Position numbers and translations under genes: made by a program. Shown here one piece after another: positions 1 to 5,648 of a stretch of DNA of 44,551 nt. The DNA lies in the NCBI GenBank assembly GCA_002342035.1, contig DDPE01000047.1, positions 1 through 44,551 on the forward strand, in the 5' to 3' direction. Each line of letters starts with the position of its first letter. The stretch's first letter is position 1. The notes beneath the pieces were generated by a model. That model was not told where the DNA came from. It did no database searches and saw only the letters and a list, made by a program, of their open reading frames with translations. The stretch comes from Asticcacaulis sp. UBA2476. Its GTDB lineage: Bacteria > Pseudomonadota > Alphaproteobacteria > Caulobacterales > Caulobacteraceae.

Positions 1-63
1 GGGCGGCCCGCCGCGCGTATCCGCATCTGCCCGATACCAAACTGGCAGACGCGAATTCGAATT

Positions 64-369
64 CTATTGATGGGTGGTCTCAGGCCTGCGGACCGCAAGC
101 CGGGTCATTTTGGCCGTGTCGATCACCAGAACGCCGTAGCGGTCGAGTTCGTCGGCCAGCGCCAACATGTATCCGTCGGCATCGATTGAATGATGAAGGC
201 TGGTTTGCACATGGGCCGCGAACCGGACAAGGCTCAGGACGTAGGCCGCAAGGCGGTGCGTGTCGCCAATGCGATCATCTTTGGTAACCGCATGGATGTG
301 CTCGGCGGCCATATCCAGCAGCTCATTGGCTGTCGCAGTGTCTTCAGGTGAAGGTGTGTTGGTGGTCAT
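64..369 (-). CDS. Unknown protein of the leftward (PL-like) transcript
   Basis: This 101-residue protein is not recognised. It is mostly helical in appearance, rich in Ala, Asp and His, with no signal peptide, membrane segment or cysteine motif. The frame is open from an upstream ATG at 435, but I chose the ATG at 369. A promoter (-35 at 426-431, -10 at 403-408, both on the minus strand) lies inside the longer version, so a transcript from it would start near 396 and could not encode the upstream ATG; a GGGGA lies just before the chosen start. It is the first gene leftward from a promoter that carries the repressor operator, the position of lambda N or other early left genes. It should therefore be silent in the lysogen. 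Function unknown; the gene itself is fairly safe, the start moderately so. Confidence 0.6.
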   Translation of the reverse strand: MTTNTPSPEDTATANELLDMAAEHIHAVTKDDRIGDTHRLAAYVLSLVRFAAHVQTSLHHSIDADGYMLALADELDRYGVLVIDTAKMTRLAVRRPETTHQ

Positions 370-402
370 GGTCCCCGGCTCCAAATCGTGGATGTGGGGG
401 CA

Positions 403-431
403 TTGATAACTCGTGATATACCACGCGTCAA
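403..431 (-). promoter_or_regulatory. PL-like leftward promoter with operator A in its spacer
   Basis: On the minus strand there is TTGACG (426-431), a 17-bp spacer and TATCAA (403-408), 5/6 and 4/6 matches to the sigma-70 consensus. The spacer holds a dyad CGTGATATACCACG (412-425, plus-strand reading), which matches the operator dyads at the cI/cro locus. A repressor bound there would block RNA polymerase directly. The PR-like promoter at 3289-3317 has the same design, TTGACG followed by an operator in a 17-bp spacer. Confidence 0.65.
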
Positions 432-438
432 CCATAAA

Positions 439-452
439 CGTGATATATCACG
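439..452. promoter_or_regulatory. Operator B, perfect 14-bp palindrome
   Basis: CGTGATATATCACG is a perfect palindrome and the best version of the repressor dyad in the window. It lies just upstream of the PL-like -35 box, its centre 27 bp from the centre of operator A. It is probably bound by the CI-like repressor of 2568-3236 cooperatively with A. Confidence 0.7.
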
Positions 453-484
453 ATATTGGTTAATCGGGCATCACGAATCGTTTT

Positions 485-498
485 CGTGACTAGCCACG
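485..498. promoter_or_regulatory. Operator C, degenerate third dyad of the left cluster
   Basis: CGTGACTAGCCACG keeps both CGTG/CACG half-sites at the standard spacing but loses the AT-rich centre. It lies between operator B and the lipoprotein genes, so it could extend repressor binding toward the rightward lipoprotein transcript. An opposite-polarity inverted repeat (CACGAA/TTCGTG) overlaps it at 472-488. Confidence 0.45.
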
Positions 499-605
499 AT
501 GGGTGTTGCCGTCGCGCTCGCCACAAACGCGAGGGGACTTGAAATTCGCACCTTGATGTGATGGTGTCTTTGCACCCTGCTACAGGGGGCTATAAGGGGC
601 ATATA

Positions 606-944
606 ATGCAAAAAACTATGATCAAGGTGGCGGTGCTGGCCGTCGCCGCTGTGGCTGTGACGATGTCCGGCTGCGCAACGAAACGGTATGGGCGTATGAC
701 GTCGATGTCATCGGCTGAGACCCAGTATTACACCTGTGAGCAACTGGCGATCGAGGTGTCGAAGGTCGAGCAGTTTGAACTTGAGGTCGAGCGCGGTTCG
801 AAAATCGACTGGAAATCCGTGGCTGGCTTTTTGGGTGACTATGGCATCGGCAATGCAATGGAAAAGAATGAAGCCGTGAAAAGTGCTAAGGAGCGCAAGG
901 CTCAACTTCGCCAGCAGCAGACGGCAAAACAATGTCAGGTTTGA
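606..944 (+). CDS. Small outer-membrane-type lipoprotein (first of a pair)
   Basis: This is a predicted 112-residue lipoprotein. It starts with a short basic stretch, a hydrophobic core of about 15 residues and a lipobox ending in SGC, so the mature protein would begin at that cysteine near residue 19 and be anchored in a membrane. The rest is charged and helical, with two further cysteines (about residues 39 and 110). The frame is open from an ATG at 558, but I chose the ATG at 606: an AAGGGG lies 6 bases upstream and the signal peptide begins there. The next lipoprotein overlaps its stop codon, so the two are translated together. Expression in the lysogen is likely, because the pair lies apart from both lytic operons and has its own terminator. 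A role at the host surface, such as superinfection exclusion, is inference; no specific family was recognised. Confidence 0.7.
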   Translation: MQKTMIKVAVLAVAAVAVTMSGCATKRYGRMTSMSSAETQYYTCEQLAIEVSKVEQFELEVERGSKIDWKSVAGFLGDYGIGNAMEKNEAVKSAKERKAQLRQQQTAKQCQV

Positions 945-1297
945 TAGCGAGATTGGCTTTGCTCGGCCTTACGGCGGCAATGCTAACGGGTTGTGTTGGC
1001 CCGTTGGTAGCGATTGACGATCCATTGACCGCGAAACCCAAGGTCACCGAGATTGAGCTGGTCGAAGGGCCGATCAAGGGGGCTGTAGTTGTCGGCGGTG
1101 TCGAGGGCTATAGCTGCAAAAATAAGATCTGGGACCCCGCGCCAACGAATGCGTTTGCCGGAAAGCAATTGCAGATGCAGGCTGAGAAACTGGGGGCCAA
1201 TGCTGTGTCGGATGTGAAATATTATAAGTCCGGCACGACCTTTCAACCCAACTGCTGGTCAAGCATAAGAGCGACCGGTGTGGCTGTTCGTAGGTAG
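932..1297 (+). CDS. Small lipoprotein (second of a pair), RcsF/YbjQ-like pattern
   Basis: This 121-residue predicted lipoprotein has a signal peptide and a lipobox LTGC (cysteine at residue 21). The mature part has a GYSCKNKIWDP segment, then A-x3-L-x-A-x2-L-G-A-N-A-V and a later NCW. That order of a cysteine strand, a helix ending in GANAV and a second cysteine strand resembles small lipoproteins of the RcsF / heavy-metal-binding-domain-like (YbjQ) fold, where the two cysteines could pair. The resemblance is by eye and weak. The ATG overlaps the last codons of the upstream lipoprotein gene (932 against a stop at 942-944), which implies translational coupling. A terminator follows at 1312. 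Function unknown; a cell-surface role provided by the prophage is inferred. Confidence 0.7.
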   Translation: MSGLIARLALLGLTAAMLTGCVGPLVAIDDPLTAKPKVTEIELVEGPIKGAVVVGGVEGYSCKNKIWDPAPTNAFAGKQLQMQAEKLGANAVSDVKYYKSGTTFQPNCWSSIRATGVAVRR

Positions 1298-1311
1298 CCT
1301 AGGTGTAAACT

Positions 1312-1347
1312 GGCCCCGCTGAAATATGCGGGGCCATCTGCTTTTTT
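1312..1347 (+). terminator. Rho-independent terminator of the lipoprotein pair
   Basis: The arms GGCCCCGC (1312-1319) and GCGGGGCC (1328-1335) form a perfect 8-bp stem with an 8-base loop. A T6 run follows at 1342-1347 after a 6-base gap. Confidence 0.75.
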
Positions 1348-1410
1348 GGGGGGCATGACCACAGCCAAGACATCTTCTAGCGGAATATGTTTGTTACTGA
1401 GTGGGCATGG

Positions 1411-1431
1411 AAAAGCCCGCCGAAGCGGGCT
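1411..1431 (-). terminator. Terminator of the leftward cI-immA transcript
   Basis: On the minus strand the arms AGCCCGC and GCGGGCT enclose a TTCG loop and are followed by TTTT (1411-1414). It lies 22 bases beyond the stop of the metallopeptidase gene. Confidence 0.7.
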
Positions 1432-1452
1432 GACGGAGATTGTCGGGGTGGA

Positions 1453-2121
1453 CTAATCTTCCTTAGCGAGGTTCTCTACTTCTATGAAATCGGCATCTGG
1501 GGTGGGATCAATCTCTGTTTCCCATAGTTTAACGATTGTCTCATAACCAATTTCGGGAAATATAAAGCCTTCCGAAGTCATGCCGCCGTTTCTGAAATCA
1601 GTGTCCTTTTGTGTTGTCGGTACAGTTTTGTTTGTGTCGGGATAAGCCGACAGTCCCAGTCGGATGCGCATTGCGGGTTCTGAAACAAATAGTTTGCTAG
1701 CCAAAAGGGTTGGTTTTTTATACCCCTCATCCTTTAATTTATCGATTGCCCAGCGGGGCATAAGAACATTTGCCGCGAAGCTATTAGCTTGGCGCTCATG
1801 GACTGGCTGAATGGCAGAATTGGGAAATGGTGTAGTTTCTGCACGGTATGCACGCGTGTCCCCTACGCCTTTGCCCAGAAGGTTGCGATGGTATATGTAG
1901 TGGCCGAGTTCATGGGCCGCCGTGAAGCGTTGTCGTGTTTCAGCGTGCGTAAGGTTAACAACAATTTTATAATTTTGTCCGCTAATCTTCTCAATCCAAC
2001 CTGAGATGTTCTCGGATACGGTTCTTCGCTCGAACGCGATGCCAAATTCTTCAATAATGTCAAAGATGGGAACAGGTATTTCGCCAAAATACTGATCAAT
2101 TATTCTTAGTGGATCAACCAT
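1453..2121 (-). CDS. ImmA/IrrE-family (DUF955) zinc metallopeptidase
   Basis: This 222-residue protein has the zinc-protease motif HELGH at residues 70-74 and a third-ligand candidate Glu109 in the HERQANSFAANVLMP stretch. That combination is typical of the ImmA/IrrE family. In ICEBs1 and several phages such enzymes cut or inactivate the partner repressor to trigger induction, and here the gene lies in the repressor transcript, downstream of cI. Its ATG directly follows the stop of the membrane-protein gene upstream (no intervening base), so the pair is translationally coupled. The protein has no membrane segment itself. The C-terminal third, after about residue 160, is acidic and not recognised; it may choose the target. 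Family is firm; the target (CI or something else) is inference. Confidence 0.88.
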   Translation of the reverse strand: MVDPLRIIDQYFGEIPVPIFDIIEEFGIAFERRTVSENISGWIEKISGQNYKIVVNLTHAETRQRFTAAHELGHYIYHRNLLGKGVGDTRAYRAETTPFPNSAIQPVHERQANSFAANVLMPRWAIDKLKDEGYKKPTLLASKLFVSEPAMRIRLGLSAYPDTNKTVPTTQKDTDFRNGGMTSEGFIFPEIGYETIVKLWETEIDPTPDADFIEVENLAKED

Positions 2122-2544
2122 TTAACCTGCCTCCTTTCCTATGTCATCTGCGGCTTGCGTGTCGTCAGTTTCGCCAAGTGATGCATCATTAATATAATCA
2201 CTATGGCGCGAAAGTACAAGCGGGGCTTCTTTAGCAAGGTATTCCCTGACAAGGGACTCCGCTATTTTCTTGGCCTCAGTCTCGGCGGCCTCCCGTGCGA
2301 CTGTTTCTGCGCGCTGCTTAACATGGAATGCCCAGACAAAAGCCCCTGCTGCTACAAATAGCGCTAGTAATATTGAACCAAAGGTAAATGCGGTGGCCAA
2401 TGCCGCAAAGGAGTTGGCAATTTGATCCGCGCTGTTATCAGGTGGTGGCGGCGCAACAGGTGGTGGGGTGGCCTGAATGCAGGCTTTCGTGGCAGCGTCA
2501 ACCATGCGTGTGCAGGTTTCAACGCTTATGGAGCAGCATCCCAT
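2122..2544 (-). CDS. Single-pass membrane protein with coiled-coil tail
   Basis: This 140-residue protein is of no known family to me. It has a cysteine-containing N-terminus (C3, C4, C11, C22), a proline-rich linker (about residues 26-37), one strong membrane segment (about 46-72) and then a charged helical stretch of about 45 residues rich in Glu, Ala and Lys that could form a coiled coil. The likely topology is N-out, C-in, from a small N-terminal domain with no signal peptide and a lysine/arginine after the membrane segment. It lies between cI and the ImmA-like peptidase gene, abutting the latter, so the two products probably work together. Possible roles are a membrane sensor or tether for the peptidase, or an exclusion protein; both are inference. 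Confidence 0.7.
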   Translation of the reverse strand: MGCCSISVETCTRMVDAATKACIQATPPPVAPPPPDNSADQIANSFAALATAFTFGSILLALFVAAGAFVWAFHVKQRAETVAREAAETEAKKIAESLVREYLAKEAPLVLSRHSDYINDASLGETDDTQAADDIGKEAG

Positions 2545-2567
2545 TTATTTCCCCCTGTCGTGTGCAG

Positions 2568-3236
2568 TTAAAGTTCTATTACAGCCCTTTTTACAACGCC
2601 AGCGATTTCGATTGTGATGCTTTCGTCTTCCGGTGGCACGTTGAGATTAATCGGGCCATCCCAAATCGGATTGGTCGATCTGGGCCAGAGTTCCAGCCCC
2701 TCGGACGTGAAAGCGACCTGCTTTGCCGTGCGCGACAGGTAATGACCACCAGACATCGAGCGTTCGACAATGACGATATCGCCATGCTTAAATGATGTGA
2801 TGTGGCTGGATATGACATGCATTAAGGCGCCGGGCGGGATGAGCAGGTTCATCGAGTCGCCTTCAAGGCGCTCATACCACTGATCCGACATGGGGACGCC
2901 TGCCACCAGGCTCGCAGCGGCCATTTCGGGTTCGGGTGTAAAGTACCGGTCGACGTCGACCCAGTTGCCGCCGCCGGTTTGATATCTGACAGGCAACACA
3001 TTTGATAGGGCCGCGCCGTTTGATCTGGGGCCCAGTTTGGCCTGACCCAGCAGCTCCTCAATCGTGGTGCCAACGGTCGCGGCGATCTTATAGAGGCTGT
3101 CGCCGCCCATAGATCCGAGATTTTTTTTCATAGCGCTACGGATCGTTGCCTCGTTGAGGCCGATCTCATTGGCAAGCCTTAGAATTGAAAAGCCTTTCTC
3201 ATCGAAAAGCTTTTTGAGGCGCGCGTAATCATCCAT
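2568..3236 (-). CDS. CI-like repressor, HTH plus S24 (LexA-type) peptidase
   Basis: This 222-residue protein represses the lytic promoters and should be inactivated by RecA-stimulated self-cleavage. Residues about 1-65 form a helix-turn-helix domain (around SILRLANEIGLNEATIRSA). Residues about 85-222 are an S24 peptidase domain with nucleophile Ser128 in GDSM. Lys172 is the likely general base: it lies 13 residues before the LELWP proline, the spacing seen in LexA and lambda CI. The frame is open to 3596, but that version would run across the operators and the divergent cro start. I chose the ATG at 3236 because a TATATT -10 box ends 7 bases before it, which gives a leaderless mRNA as for lambda cI from PRM. 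Operator D overlaps that -10 box, which implies negative autoregulation. Confidence 0.88.
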   Translation of the reverse strand: MDDYARLKKLFDEKGFSILRLANEIGLNEATIRSAMKKNLGSMGGDSLYKIAATVGTTIEELLGQAKLGPRSNGAALSNVLPVRYQTGGGNWVDVDRYFTPEPEMAAASLVAGVPMSDQWYERLEGDSMNLLIPPGALMHVISSHITSFKHGDIVIVERSMSGGHYLSRTAKQVAFTSEGLELWPRSTNPIWDGPINLNVPPEDESITIEIAGVVKRAVIEL

Positions 3237-3238
3237 AT

Positions 3239-3252
3239 CGTGAAATATAACG
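3239..3252. promoter_or_regulatory. Operator D (OR3-like) over the cI maintenance promoter
   Basis: CGTGAAATATAACG is the weakest dyad of the right cluster, with one half-site base changed. Read leftward it contains TATATT (3244-3249), a 5/6 -10 box that ends 7 bases before the cI ATG. Repressor here would shut off its own gene. No good -35 box is visible at the right distance, which fits a promoter that needs activation. Confidence 0.6.
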
Positions 3253-3273
3253 AATTCATCGTGACAATGCATT

Positions 3274-3287
3274 CGTGGCAGTTCACG
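3274..3287. promoter_or_regulatory. Operator E (OR2-like)
   Basis: CGTGGCAGTTCACG has intact half-sites with a GC-richer centre. Its centre lies about 44 bp upstream of the inferred cI transcription start (3236) and 23 bp from the centre of operator F. That is close to where lambda OR2 sits when CI activates PRM, so this site may both repress cro and activate cI. Confidence 0.6.
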
Positions 3288-3288
3288 C

Positions 3289-3317
3289 TTGACGTTCGTG
3301 ATATAACACGACATACC
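3289..3317 (+). promoter_or_regulatory. PR-like promoter with operator F (OR1-like) in the spacer
   Basis: TTGACG (3289-3294) is followed by a 17-bp spacer and CATACC (3312-3317), a weak 3/6 -10 box. The spacer holds the dyad CGTGATATAACACG (3297-3310). A start 6-7 bases after the -10 box would fall on or next to the cro ATG at 3324, so cro is probably leaderless; no ribosome binding site is seen before it. Confidence 0.6.
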
Positions 3318-3323
3318 AGCGTC

Positions 3324-3578
3324 ATGAGCACAATTGACGCCTTCCTGAATCGTTGCGACCGGCTGGCCAATGCGGCCGGTTGGTCGGTGAGTACGCTTTC
3401 CACGCGCTTGCTCGGAAGCGGTACGCGCCTGAGCGAAATTCGGGACGGTAAAGATATTGGCGTGCGGCGTATGGATCTCGCTGTCTCCAAATTGGAAGAG
3501 TTTGAAAAACTCTATCCGGTCGCCACCCCCGAAGGGGAGGTGTCCGAGATTGCTCATCCTATGGCAGGTGCGAAATGA
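3324..3578 (+). CDS. Cro-like first gene of the rightward operon
   Basis: This 84-residue protein is divergent from cI, the position of Cro. Residues about 12-50 have the amphipathic helix pattern of a small helix-turn-helix (WSVSTLSTRLLGSGTRLSEI), with Arg and Ser residues suited to DNA contact. The C-terminal 20 residues look disordered. The frame is open from 3240, but that start lies upstream of the promoter and on top of the operators. I chose the ATG at 3324, which coincides with the expected transcription start. It would compete with CI for the CGTG-N6-CACG dyads. The function is called mainly from position; the sequence match to any Cro family is weak. Confidence 0.65.
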   Translation: MSTIDAFLNRCDRLANAAGWSVSTLSTRLLGSGTRLSEIRDGKDIGVRRMDLAVSKLEEFEKLYPVATPEGEVSEIAHPMAGAK

Positions 3579-3768
3579 ACCGGCGATGGGAGACAACCGG
3601 CGGCGAGTCCGCCGGGCGAACTGACGGCGGGATTTCCCCCGCTGGTGAGTCCGTACCGCCCTAGAACGGGAAAACGGGCTTTTGCGGTTATCGGGTGCGG
3701 TTGGTTTGGGATGCGCCCGTTAACCATAAATGACTTTATATCAATAACTTAAGGCAAGGGGCCTTATT
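3579..3768 (+). promoter_or_regulatory. Structured untranslated region after cro, with a ribosome-site hairpin
   Basis: This 190-base stretch has no gene. It contains a perfect 7-bp hairpin (CCGGCGG 3597-3603, CCGCCGG 3609-3615), a 5-bp hairpin (3627-3642), and no T run, so it is not an obvious terminator, though it lies where lambda has nutR and tR1. Just before the next gene, TAAGGC (3750-3755) can pair with GCCTTA (3761-3766). The loop is AAGGG, the ribosome binding site itself, which suggests control of translation of the gene at 3769. Confidence 0.4.
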
Positions 3769-4389
3769 ATGAACGGTGCTTCAAACACCGCGCGGACAAT
3801 TGCGTCCGCGTGCACGCCCTCTGACGGCTTCGTCGTCAAGGGGCGGGGTACTGCCCAATTAGCGGCGATGGCGGTCGCTATGGTCGGCAATCCGGTTTTC
3901 CAGCCTATGCATGAGGCTGAGATGCTGTGGGGGGCGGAAGCCTATGAGCTGTGGTCTCAGGCCGACCTTTCCTATGACCATGTCGTGCAACTGATCCGGC
4001 CGCGCAAAGCCGGTCAGGGCGGGTGGGGTTTTTATTTTACGGGCGATGACGGCCGGGTGGTGAGCGCCTGGTGGGCTCTGGTCAACGAAGATATCGACGT
4101 TGTAAGCCTGATCGCGCGCGCCAAAACCTATTTCGGGCAGTGCGCGCGCATGGTTGAGGCGCGGGCTGATGAACTGGCCAGCCGGGGATCTACCATCTGG
4201 GCCTATGATGTGCGCAGCTTCATGCGCCGCCACCAGATCACGCTTTTGCAGTTGAACAAGAACCTGCAAGGCAACTGGGGCCTTAAGACCATGGGCAAGG
4301 CCATCAAGGGCGGTGAGTCTTCCATGGCTTTGCGCACGGCCGTGTCCGCCGCGCTGCGCCGGATCGAAGCCCGCCGGAAGGTCGGCTGA
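3769..4389 (+). CDS. Unknown early protein
   Basis: This 206-residue protein is not recognised. The first 25 residues look flexible. The middle is rich in Trp and Tyr (WSQADLSYDHVVQLIRP, GGWGFYFTGDDGRVVSAWWA), and the C-terminal third is basic and helical, with a segment around residues 145-165 (YDVRSFMRRHQITLLQLNKN) that could be a DNA-binding helix-turn-helix. It is the first gene after cro, so it should be expressed very early. The ATG has an AAGGGG ribosome site held in a small hairpin loop. It ends 2 bases before the methyltransferase gene. Function unknown. Confidence 0.65.
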   Translation: MNGASNTARTIASACTPSDGFVVKGRGTAQLAAMAVAMVGNPVFQPMHEAEMLWGAEAYELWSQADLSYDHVVQLIRPRKAGQGGWGFYFTGDDGRVVSAWWALVNEDIDVVSLIARAKTYFGQCARMVEARADELASRGSTIWAYDVRSFMRRHQITLLQLNKNLQGNWGLKTMGKAIKGGESSMALRTAVSAALRRIEARRKVG

Positions 4390-4391
4390 CC

Positions 4392-5039
4392 ATGTCGAAG
4401 CGCACCGGCCATTTTGCCCGTGAACGGGATGATTTTTATCCGACACCGGAAGGGCCGGTGCGGCCGCTGCTGCCGCATCTGGCGACGGGCACGCGCTTTG
4501 TTGAGCCGTGCGCGGGTGACGGGGCGTTACGCGGTCATCTGGAGGCGGCCGGTCATGTGTGCGTCTTCGCCTATGACATCAATCCGCGCAGCACGCGCAT
4601 CGCGAAGCGGGACGCCCTGACCCATGAGGTGCGGTTGCGCAGCCCCAAGCCGTTCACCTTCATCACGAATCCGCCGTGGAAGCGCGATATTCTGCATCCG
4701 CTGATCATGCACCTGTCTGATCAGGCGCCGACCTGGCTGCTGTTTGAGGCCGATTGGGCGCATACGGTGCAGGCCGTGCCGTTTGCCGACCGGTTGCGGA
4801 AGATCGTCAGCGTCGGGCGGGTCCGTTGGATCGCCGGTTCCAAGTCGGACGGCAAGGATAACTGCGCCTGGTACCTGTTCGACCAGCCCGACCCGACGGC
4901 CGTTTCATCCCAATTTTTCCTACGCCAACCGAAGACCCAGATCGGCCCCGCACCGGTCGAGAGCCTCAAAGCCCGGTCGATCACGCGGGTCTGGGCGGAC
5001 GAAATTTCCAATAATTTTGAAAGTGAGGTGCAGCCATGA
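4392..5039 (+). CDS. Orphan SAM-dependent DNA adenine methyltransferase
   Basis: This 215-residue protein has DDFYPTPE at residues 13-20, an AdoMet-binding motif EPCAGDGAL (around 38-46), an acidic strand end YDIN and the catalytic NPPW at about residues 94-97. That is the N6-adenine class, with the short form and FYPTPE start common in phage enzymes. There is no restriction endonuclease nearby, so it is an orphan, probably protecting phage DNA from host restriction or changing promoter methylation. No target-recognition domain is obvious. The next gene overlaps it by ATGA (5036-5039), which shows translational coupling. Confidence 0.8.
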   Translation: MSKRTGHFARERDDFYPTPEGPVRPLLPHLATGTRFVEPCAGDGALRGHLEAAGHVCVFAYDINPRSTRIAKRDALTHEVRLRSPKPFTFITNPPWKRDILHPLIMHLSDQAPTWLLFEADWAHTVQAVPFADRLRKIVSVGRVRWIAGSKSDGKDNCAWYLFDQPDPTAVSSQFFLRQPKTQIGPAPVESLKARSITRVWADEISNNFESEVQP

Positions 5040-5380
5040 CACCCAAGCAACGCGCGTGTCTGATTGCCATTGACCGGTTAACGGTCGACGGCGTTCCGCC
5101 CAGTTATGAAAACCTGCGGGTCGCGCTCAAACTGGTTTCGAAATCCGGTGTGTTTCGCCTGATCAACGGCCTTGAGACGCAGGGTTATGTGCGCAGGCTG
5201 GCCAATACCAAGCGGTCGATCGAGATCGTTCGGCGGCCGCCGTGGCTCGACGCGCTGGCGGCGGCACCGGCCGTTAAGTCCGATCTGGCGGCCGAGGTGG
5301 CGCGATTGATCCGCGTGCACGGCCTGCCTGCGCTGGCCGCCTGCGTTAATGGTCATCTGATGGGGATGGCCCATGACTGA
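5036..5380 (+). CDS. LexA-type winged-helix DNA-binding protein without peptidase domain
   Basis: This is a 114-residue protein. Residues 1-65 match the LexA N-terminal domain pattern: TPKQRACLIAI, then PPSYENLRVAL, SKSGVFRLINGLETQGYVRR. The recognition helix is about residues 35-48. There is no S24 peptidase domain, so it cannot be cleaved like LexA; the rest is a helical tail of unknown role. It overlaps both neighbours by a few bases. It may be an early gene regulator acting on phage or host promoters. The fold is fairly safe, the target unknown. Confidence 0.75.
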   Translation: MTPKQRACLIAIDRLTVDGVPPSYENLRVALKLVSKSGVFRLINGLETQGYVRRLANTKRSIEIVRRPPWLDALAAAPAVKSDLAAEVARLIRVHGLPALAACVNGHLMGMAHD

Positions 5381-5648
5381 GTATCCCCCGATCTATCGCG
5401 GTGAACGTGCCCATGATGTGCACCGTAATTCCAAATTGCGGGCACTAGGGTTTGATATCGTGGTGCCCCGCGCCGTCTTCATCGGTATGGGCGTTATCGA
5501 CCTGGCTGAGGGCGGATGCCGTCACAAGCTCGGCCCGCGCCGATTTTGCGCCGCAGAGGTGCCGGACGGCCGGGTGACCATGGTGTGTGATCATCATGCG
5601 CGCACCGGTCAGTGGCTTCCAGCCAATGATACCGAGGTGATGCCATGA
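5373..5648 (+). CDS. Small cysteine protein resembling the GcrA C-terminal domain
   Basis: This 91-residue protein has a cysteine/histidine cluster: C49-x8-F-C59-x12-C72-x2-H75-A-R. Spacing and flanking residues (G after the first Cys, FC, then C-x-x-H-A-R) resemble the C-terminal sigma-interacting domain of GcrA, the alphaproteobacterial cell-cycle regulator, although the first gap is shorter and the CKWPIGDP signature is not conserved. The N-terminal GcrA helix-turn-helix is absent. If the relation is real, the protein might bind sigma-70 without binding DNA. It may instead be an unrelated zinc knuckle. It is translationally coupled on both sides (ATG inside the previous gene, ATGA overlap with the next). 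Confidence 0.55.
   Translation: MTEYPPIYRGERAHDVHRNSKLRALGFDIVVPRAVFIGMGVIDLAEGGCRHKLGPRRFCAAEVPDGRVTMVCDHHARTGQWLPANDTEVMP

Noticed and set aside
1..63. Start of a further leftward gene (ATG at 26, minus strand) leaving the window
   Set aside because: Only eight or nine codons are visible and the ribosome site is poor; nothing can be concluded.
2568..3236. CI-like repressor seemed to lack the catalytic lysine (a serine in HYLSRT at the apparent position)
   Set aside because: Counting back from the conserved proline of LELWP puts Lys172 at the same distance as in LexA and lambda CI, so the Ser/Lys pair is probably intact.
2568..3596. Longer version of the repressor starting at 3596
   Set aside because: It would run through cro, both promoters and all three operators; the extra N-terminus has no domain pattern.
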